This document shows, piece by piece, positions 58,936 to 64,000 of a DNA stretch of 64,000 nt. The translations under genes and the position numbers were made by a program. Source of the DNA: Paenibacillus sp. FSL R7-0204. Lineage in GTDB: Bacteria; Bacillota; Bacilli; Paenibacillales; Paenibacillaceae. Under the pieces are notes generated by a model. The model searched no databases, was not told where the DNA came from, and saw only the letters and a list, made by a program, of their open reading frames with translations. Each line of letters starts with the position of its first letter. Position 1 is the first letter of the stretch. Location of the stretch: assembly GCF_038002225.1 (NCBI RefSeq), contig NZ_JBBOCA010000001.1, positions 3,534,001 to 3,598,000 of the forward strand, written 5' to 3'.

Positions 58936-59969
58936 ACGATGTTACGGAAGACAAGATCATTTCAAGATATATCTGCACGGCGAACCATGGCTTTGCCCCC
59001 TATGCGCAGGAGGAGCTTAGACGTCTGTTCGGAGCGGTGAAAAGCACCTTGCTGCTGCCGGGAGAAATCTTCCTGGCCACACTTGAGGCGGAGCCGGAGG
59101 AGGTAGAGCAGCGGCTGGCACAGAATCTGCCGATCTTCCTGCGCCACATCCAGCCTGTTGATTTCCAGGACACCGGCGATCTGCCGGCTCTGGAACGGCT
59201 GGCGGTATACTTAAGCCGTCGTACGGAGCTGCAAAGCGAGAAGGTGTCGCTGCATGTCCGTAAAGGCTCGTCCTCCTTCTGGGATCAGAGTCCGGGGGAG
59301 CTGCGTGAGTGGCTGCAAGAGCGGCTGGACACCCTTGGTGCCGAGTTCACGGTGCAGGAGCCCGCTTGGGTGATCTCCGTCTATGCGGACGGTGATGCAC
59401 TATATGCCGGGGTATCCCGGCCGGAGGCGAACCTGTCCAGCTGGAATGGCGGCATGATCCGCTTCCGCAAGGAGGACGGACAGATCTCGCGGGCCAAATT
59501 CAAGCTGATGGAGGCGGAGAAGGAATTCGCGATTCCGTTCTACAGCTTCAAGAATGCGGTTGATATCGGCGCTTCTCCGGGCGGCTGGACCTCGTTCCTG
59601 CTGGAGCGCGGCCTCAAGGTTACCGCTGTTGATCCAGCGCTGATGCACGAATCCTTACGTAAGAATCCGGCACTCAAGATTCTGCGCAAAAATGCCGGAG
59701 AGGTCAAATTCCGTGAGAACGAATTCGATCTGCTGGTCTGCGATATGAGCTGGAGCCCAAAGCTGATGGCTAAGCTGGTCACAGAGCTGCTGCATAGCCT
59801 GACACCGGGCGGCAGCGCAATTGTTACGGTGAAGCTGATGCACAAGAAGCCAATGGCGGTGATCAAGGAGATCATCACCATGTTTGAAGGCCAGCGGATG
59901 CAGGTTCAGCGTGCGAAGCAACTGTTCCACAACCGGGATGAGATTACACTTTATATGATTAAGTATTAA
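58932..59969 (+). CDS. RlmM/FtsJ-like SAM-dependent RNA methyltransferase
   Basis: 345 residues from a TTG with GGAGG at 8-9 nt. The N-terminal ~160 residues resemble a THUMP-like RNA-binding region. The C-terminal Rossmann domain has the SAM motif AVDIGASPGGWTSFLLERG, VTAVDPALM, the catalytic-Asp strand DLLVCDMSWSP and Lys in TVKLMHKKP. This is the RlmM/FtsJ-type 2'-O-methyltransferase pattern (K-D-K type). The target is probably 23S rRNA, by inference. Confidence 0.82.
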   Translation: MNDVTEDKIISRYICTANHGFAPYAQEELRRLFGAVKSTLLLPGEIFLATLEAEPEEVEQRLAQNLPIFLRHIQPVDFQDTGDLPALERLAVYLSRRTELQSEKVSLHVRKGSSSFWDQSPGELREWLQERLDTLGAEFTVQEPAWVISVYADGDALYAGVSRPEANLSSWNGGMIRFRKEDGQISRAKFKLMEAEKEFAIPFYSFKNAVDIGASPGGWTSFLLERGLKVTAVDPALMHESLRKNPALKILRKNAGEVKFRENEFDLLVCDMSWSPKLMAKLVTELLHSLTPGGSAIVTVKLMHKKPMAVIKEIITMFEGQRMQVQRAKQLFHNRDEITLYMIKY

Positions 59970-60095
59970 TTCATATTGCAGGATTAAGGGAAAGCATCCC
60001 GCAGTCTGCACCTCTGGCCTCGTGCCGGTTACGGTGCGGGCAGTGGGGGCTTTTTTTGCGTTATACATCACTCTATATGAACAGGCGGGGAAGAG

Positions 60096-61619
60096 ATGGA
60101 ATTCACAGGAAAGCTAAGACCCGGACAGATTCTGGGAGGGCGTTATTATGTAACCGCGCTGATAGGGACAGGCGGAATGAGCCGGGTATATCTGGCGGAG
60201 GATGTACGGCTGCCGGGTATGCTGCGGGCCATTAAAGAGAGCGTAATCCGGGAGGGGAGTTATGGTGCGGGCGCCATTCAGGCGGAAGCGGAGCTGTTAG
60301 TCTCGCTCCGTCATCCTCTGCTGCCGCAGATTGCGGATTTCTTCCCGCCGGACGCTGACGGCTACACCTATCTGGTGATGGATTATATTGAGGGCATCAC
60401 CCTGCATCAGTATATGGCAGAGCAGCCTGCTGCAATGACGGGGAAGCGAATCCTAAGTTATGCGCGGCAGCTGCTGGAGGTGCTGCATTATTTGCACAGC
60501 CATGAGCCGGCAATCATCTACCGGGATCTCAAGCCTTCGAATATCATGCTGACTGGAGAGCATGAGCTGAAGGTCATTGACTTTGGGATTGCGCGCAGGC
60601 TGAGGGGCGGCTCCGGTGAGGACACCGAGAAGTTAGGGACAGCCGGATTCGCAGCGCCGGAGCAATATGGCGGCGGGCAAAGCAGCCCGGTGTCAGACCT
60701 GTACGGGCTTGGCGCACTGCTGCTGTATATGGCCTCCGGCGGGGAGTTCAGCGCCTGGCAGCCCGGGATGGAGCGGAAGCTGCAGGGGCGTCTCCCGGGC
60801 CGGATGATTCCGGTCATCAGACGGCTGCTGCGGCATCACCCGGAGGAACGGTATGGCAGTGCTGAGGAGGTAAGGGCAGCCCTCCAGCAACTGGAGATTG
60901 GCGGTGCGGGGGAAGATCGACATGAGCGGACGAACAAGCGCAAGGCTGCGGATGACAAGCAGTCGTCGCAGCCGTCTGCTGTGGTGGTGGCAGTATTAGG
61001 GGTGTCCCCCGGGATAGGGACCACTCATACCTCGCTTGCGGTCAGCCGTTGCCTGTCGCCCGCAGGACGGACGGCATGGGTAGATTGTAATCCCGGTTCG
61101 CAGGTATTTAACCGCATGAAGGAAATGGCGGGGAGCCCTGAAATAAGCGGTGTTCAGGGGACACAGGAGCAGCCGTTCACCTGGATGGGGGTAGACTACT
61201 GGAAGCTTCCACCTTCGGAGGGACTCCCGCAGGTGCCGGATCAAGCCTATGTTTACATCGTCATGGATCTTGGAACCGGCGGCAGTGAGGAGGCGCTGGA
61301 AGCGTTCACCGGCAGCAGCTTCCCGTTATTGATTGCCTCCGGTGCAGATTGGCGGCTGAAGGATACCTTGCACTGGCTGCGCCGCAGAGGTCTGACTCCC
61401 CGTCCGGAATGGCGGATTGGTCTGCCGCTGGCCGGGGAGCATACTGTGGAGCTGCTGGCTTCCTTGCTTGAACCTGCCTGTGTATGCAGCCTGCCGCTTC
61501 AGCAGGACCCTTTTCAGAGTAAAGGGAAGCTGGTTCAGGCCATTAGGGGGCTGCTTGGACCGCTTAAAGGTGCCCGCTTTCCTGCAAAGAACAGTAGATT
61601 GTTTCAGAAAAAGAGCTAA
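60096..61619 (+). CDS. Ser/Thr protein kinase fused to a ParA/MinD-like P-loop domain
   Basis: 507 residues. Residues ~10-270 are a Hanks-type kinase. It has a Gly loop (IGTGGMSRVYLAED), Lys in AIKES, a catalytic loop IIYRDLKPSNIM (Tyr replaces the usual His) and DFGIAR. No PASTA repeats or membrane helix follow. After a charged linker (~275-300), a P-loop-type domain starts with VAVLGVSPGIGTTHTSLAVS and continues AWVDCNPGSQVFNRM and YIVMDLGTGG. The Walker A Lys is replaced by Thr/His, so ATP use is uncertain. Monocistronic; targets unknown. Confidence 0.85.
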   Translation: MEFTGKLRPGQILGGRYYVTALIGTGGMSRVYLAEDVRLPGMLRAIKESVIREGSYGAGAIQAEAELLVSLRHPLLPQIADFFPPDADGYTYLVMDYIEGITLHQYMAEQPAAMTGKRILSYARQLLEVLHYLHSHEPAIIYRDLKPSNIMLTGEHELKVIDFGIARRLRGGSGEDTEKLGTAGFAAPEQYGGGQSSPVSDLYGLGALLLYMASGGEFSAWQPGMERKLQGRLPGRMIPVIRRLLRHHPEERYGSAEEVRAALQQLEIGGAGEDRHERTNKRKAADDKQSSQPSAVVVAVLGVSPGIGTTHTSLAVSRCLSPAGRTAWVDCNPGSQVFNRMKEMAGSPEISGVQGTQEQPFTWMGVDYWKLPPSEGLPQVPDQAYVYIVMDLGTGGSEEALEAFTGSSFPLLIASGADWRLKDTLHWLRRRGLTPRPEWRIGLPLAGEHTVELLASLLEPACVCSLPLQQDPFQSKGKLVQAIRGLLGPLKGARFPAKNSRLFQKKS

Positions 61620-61763
61620 CCGCTCATGGATTTTTGACAGTTTTCAGAAATCGGGCTTTATTTCTATTTCAGTGGAGGGTGCAAATGTGCTAAAATGGAG
61701 CGATATCTATAATTATTGAACCTCTTGGTATTTACAATATAGAATGGAGCTTGCAGAGAATTT

Positions 61764-63320
61764 ATGAGTTTACTTAGTGTAGAAGACGTTTCCCATAATT
61801 TCGGGGACCGGGTATTGTTCAAGGATGTGTCTTTCCGTCTGCTGGATGGAGAGCATGTGGGAATCGTGGGTGCGAACGGCGTGGGCAAATCGACGCTGAT
61901 GAATATTTTGACCGGCAAATTATTGAAGGACAACGGCAAGGTGGAGTGGACGCCACGGGTCCGTTACGGATATCTGGATCAGCATACCCTGCTTACCGCC
62001 GGTAAAACCGTGCGTGATGTGCTTAAGGATGCCTTCTTGCCGCTGCTGGAGCTGGAGCATGAGATGATGGCGATTACCGATAAAATGGGGGAGGCGACTC
62101 CCGAGGAGCTGGACCTGCTGCTTGAGCAGATGGGCGACATTCAGGAGCAGCTCGATATCGGCGACTTTTACCTCATCGATGTGAAGGTTGAAGAGATGGC
62201 GAATGGACTGGGCCTGACTGCAATCGGTCTGGACCGGGATGTCACTTCCCTGAGCGGGGGACAGCGGACCAAGGTTCTGCTGGCGAAGCTGCTGCTGGAG
62301 AAACCGAATGTACTGCTGCTCGATGAGCCTACCAACTATCTCGATGTGGAGCATATTGACTGGCTGACAAATTATCTGAAGCAATATCCGTATGCGTTCA
62401 TGCTGATCTCTCATGATACGGAATTCATGAATAAGGTGGTCGATGTGATCTATCATCTGGAGTTCTCGAAGCTGACCCGCTATACGGCCAATTACGAGAA
62501 GTTCCTGGAGATGGCGGGGATGAACAAGGCCCAGCATATTGATGCATACGAGAAGCAGCAGGATTTCATCAAAAAGCAGGAGGATTTCATCCAGCGCAAT
62601 AAAGCGCGTGCCTCTACCTCAGGCCGGGCCAAGAGCCGCGAGAAGCAGCTTGGACGGATGGAGCGGATTGACAAGCCGGAAGAGGCGATGAAACCTGTGT
62701 TCCAGTTCAAGGAGAGCCGGGCCAGCGGGAAGACGGTGTTTGAGGGCATTGATTTCGAGATCGGGTATGACCGTCCGCTGCTGCCAAGCAAGCTGAATAT
62801 GATGATTGAACGCGGTGAAAAGATTGCGATTGTCGGCTACAACGGGGTCGGGAAATCGACGCTGCTCAAAACGATTTTAGGCGTGATTCCTACGTACAGC
62901 GGAAAAACCTATCTGGGAGATTACCTGAGTTCAGCCTATTTCCAGCAGGAGCTGAAAGCGGAGAACATCACGCCGATTGAAGACGTATGGAATGAATTCT
63001 CTGGTCTGACCCAGAATGAAGTTCGTGGCCATCTGGCCCGCTGCGGTCTCAAAAACGAGCATATCACCCGTCCGATGAACATGCTGAGCGGCGGTGAGCA
63101 GGCGAAGGTACGCCTGTGCAAGCTGATGATGCGTGAGAGCAACTGGATTCTGTTCGATGAGCCTACGAATCACCTTGATATTGTAGCCAAAGCTGAGCTT
63201 AAGCGGGCGCTTATGGAATACAAGGGTACAATTCTGCTGGTATCCCATGAACCGGAATTTTACGAGGATTGGGTGACGAAGGTCTGGAATGTGGAGCAGT
63301 GGTCGGCACAGACCGTATAA
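61764..63320 (+). CDS. ABC-F family ATPase (YfmM-like)
   Basis: 518 residues with two ATPase domains. Walker A sites are GANGVGKST and GYNGVGKST, signatures LSGGQRTK and LSGGEQAK, and Walker B sites [11 protein letters not shown] and [11 protein letters not shown]. The charged P-site-tRNA interaction linker lies between ([20 protein letters not shown]). There are no membrane segments, so it acts on ribosomes and not as a transporter. The start and middle most resemble Bacillus YfmM. Terminator at 63330. Confidence 0.92.
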   Translation: MSLLSVEDVSHNFGDRVLFKDVSFRLLDGEHVGIVGANGVGKSTLMNILTGKLLKDNGKVEWTPRVRYGYLDQHTLLTAGKTVRDVLKDAFLPLLELEHEMMAITDKMGEATPEELDLLLEQMGDIQEQLDIGDFYLIDVKVEEMANGLGLTAIGLDRDVTSLSGGQRTKVLLAKLLLEKPNVLLLDEPTNYLDVEHIDWLTNYLKQYPYAFMLISHDTEFMNKVVDVIYHLEFSKLTRYTANYEKFLEMAGMNKAQHIDAYEKQQDFIKKQEDFIQRNKARASTSGRAKSREKQLGRMERIDKPEEAMKPVFQFKESRASGKTVFEGIDFEIGYDRPLLPSKLNMMIERGEKIAIVGYNGVGKSTLLKTILGVIPTYSGKTYLGDYLSSAYFQQELKAENITPIEDVWNEFSGLTQNEVRGHLARCGLKNEHITRPMNMLSGGEQAKVRLCKLMMRESNWILFDEPTNHLDIVAKAELKRALMEYKGTILLVSHEPEFYEDWVTKVWNVEQWSAQTV

Positions 63321-63329
63321 CAATGGAGT

Positions 63330-63366
63330 CCGGGAAAAGTGGAGGTCTGCGCTTTTCCCGGTTTTT
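63330..63366 (+). terminator. Terminator of the ABC-F gene
   Basis: CCGGGAAAAG pairs with CTTTTCCCGG, followed by TTTTT. Confidence 0.9.
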
Positions 63367-63402
63367 TACCAAAAACCTACGTACTTAGGGGGCTGTTCAG
63401 AA

Positions 63403-64000
63403 ATGGGTCCTGACCAAAAAACGCCGCTCCCGGCTTCAGCAGCCGGCAGGGATGGCAGATATTCAAGACAGGTCCGCTTCGCGCCGTTCGGCGCAGCAGG
63501 ACAACAGGGACTGGCACGTTCCTGTGTGCTGGTCGTTGGCATGGGGGCGCTGGGGACAGGGATCGCCGAGACATTGGCCCGCTGCGGGGTAGGGCGGCTT
63601 ATCCTTGTTGACCGTGACTATGTGGAATGGAGCAATCTGCAACGCCAGCAGTTGTATACGGAAGAAGATGCACGTGTGCGGACGCCCAAGGCGGCTGCAG
63701 CCTGTACCCGGCTGATGGCGGTCAATTCGGAGATTGTGATCGAGGCCCATGTGCTTGATGTGCGTGCAGAGGAGCTGGAGAGCCTGCTTCCCGGCGTGGA
63801 TTTGATTATGGACGGGACGGATAACTTCGATACCCGGCTGATCATTAATGACCTGGCGCAAAAGCACGGCATCCCCTGGATCTACGGAGCCTGTGTCGGA
63901 AGTTACGGCATTACATATACGATTCTGCCGGGTGAAACCCCCTGTCTGAATTGTCTGCTGGGCACGATCCCGCTGGGCGGGGATACCTGTGACACGGCGG
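63403..64000 (+). CDS. ThiF/MoeB-family adenylyltransferase (3' end beyond window)
   Basis: The frame is open from the ATG at 63403 (TTAGGGGGC upstream) to the right edge, ~199 residues. GRYSRQVRF is the family opener. The nucleotide site [19 protein letters not shown] follows, then [20 protein letters not shown] with the key Arg/Gln. [19 protein letters not shown] and the start of the zinc ribbon (CLNCLLG) come next. It activates the C-terminus of a sulfur-carrier protein (ThiS or MoaD). Which of the two pathways cannot be decided here. Confidence 0.88.
   Translation, partial: MGPDQKTPLPASAAGRDGRYSRQVRFAPFGAAGQQGLARSCVLVVGMGALGTGIAETLARCGVGRLILVDRDYVEWSNLQRQQLYTEEDARVRTPKAAAACTRLMAVNSEIVIEAHVLDVRAEELESLLPGVDLIMDGTDNFDTRLIINDLAQKHGIPWIYGACVGSYGITYTILPGETPCLNCLLGTIPLGGDTCDTA

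Noticed and set aside
60000..60059. Terminator after the RlmM-like gene
   Set aside because: A T7 run is present but the GC-rich stem before it pairs only imperfectly, so I could not define arms with confidence.

Overview
The window is a chromosomal segment of a spore-forming, moderate-GC Firmicute, most likely a Paenibacillus. The evidence is gene content and order. cotE-mutS-mutL, miaA-hfq, spoVK-hflX-(PLP lyase)-glnR-glnA and lexA/yneA/ynzC are classic Bacillales neighbourhoods. A bacillithiol-type reductase (ypdA), strong AGGAGG ribosome sites and frequent GTG/TTG starts fit as well. No rRNA, tRNA or CRISPR was seen.

Layout. 1-9,980: two halves of a heterodimeric ABC exporter (minus strand, the first cut by the left edge), a tiny peptide unit, an IscA-fold protein, a second ABC exporter, a UPF0756 membrane protein, ypdA, an ArsR-DUF2087 regulator, a DUF3939-like protein and a HAD phosphatase. 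9,981-13,610: a 26-residue peptide gene with its own promoter and terminator, a run of hairpins ahead of an rsgA paralogue, azoR, and a small basic protein behind a SigB-like promoter. 13,749-19,530: an unknown protein, a three-gene SsuABC/ThiXYZ-type importer, an aromatic-acid-exporter-like protein and an HD-GYP phosphodiesterase. 19,889-30,481: cotE, an amidoligase-like protein carrying a 39-bp tandem repeat, a STAS-like protein, mutS, mutL, a methyltransferase, miaA and hfq. 30,621-41,067: a class A PBP, DUF402 and DUF218 proteins, spoVK, hflX, a PLP lyase, a P-loop kinase, and glnR-glnA behind a perfect GlnR operator.

41,110-44,560 is an AT-richer graveyard of a prophage or integrative element. 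It holds a tyrosine-recombinase tail, an unknown phage-type gene with three frameshifts, a nonsense-mutated small gene, an IS1182-type transposase tail, and ParB-like and Mom-like remnants. Its right part contains an apparently intact two-gene operon of single-pass membrane peptides with an intrinsic terminator placed directly before the first ribosome site.

44,695-64,000: small secreted or hypothetical proteins, an L,D-transpeptidase, divergent lexA and yneA with several SOS boxes, ynzC, a HAD hydrolase, a FixH/YtkA-like lipoprotein, metH, rnz, a HAD-IIA phosphatase, a tightly overlapping set fpg-nfo-thioredoxin-ABC ATPase-RlmM-like methyltransferase, a Ser/Thr kinase fused to a ParA/MinD-like domain, an ABC-F ATPase and the start of a ThiF/MoeB-like gene.

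The strongest unexplained signals are these: a four-copy, ~97-bp dispersed repeat with nested hairpins, three copies of which abut transcription terminator hairpins; isolated micro-peptide transcription units; the attenuator-like leader at 44.5 kb; the hairpin cluster before rsgA; and the kinase-P-loop fusion.
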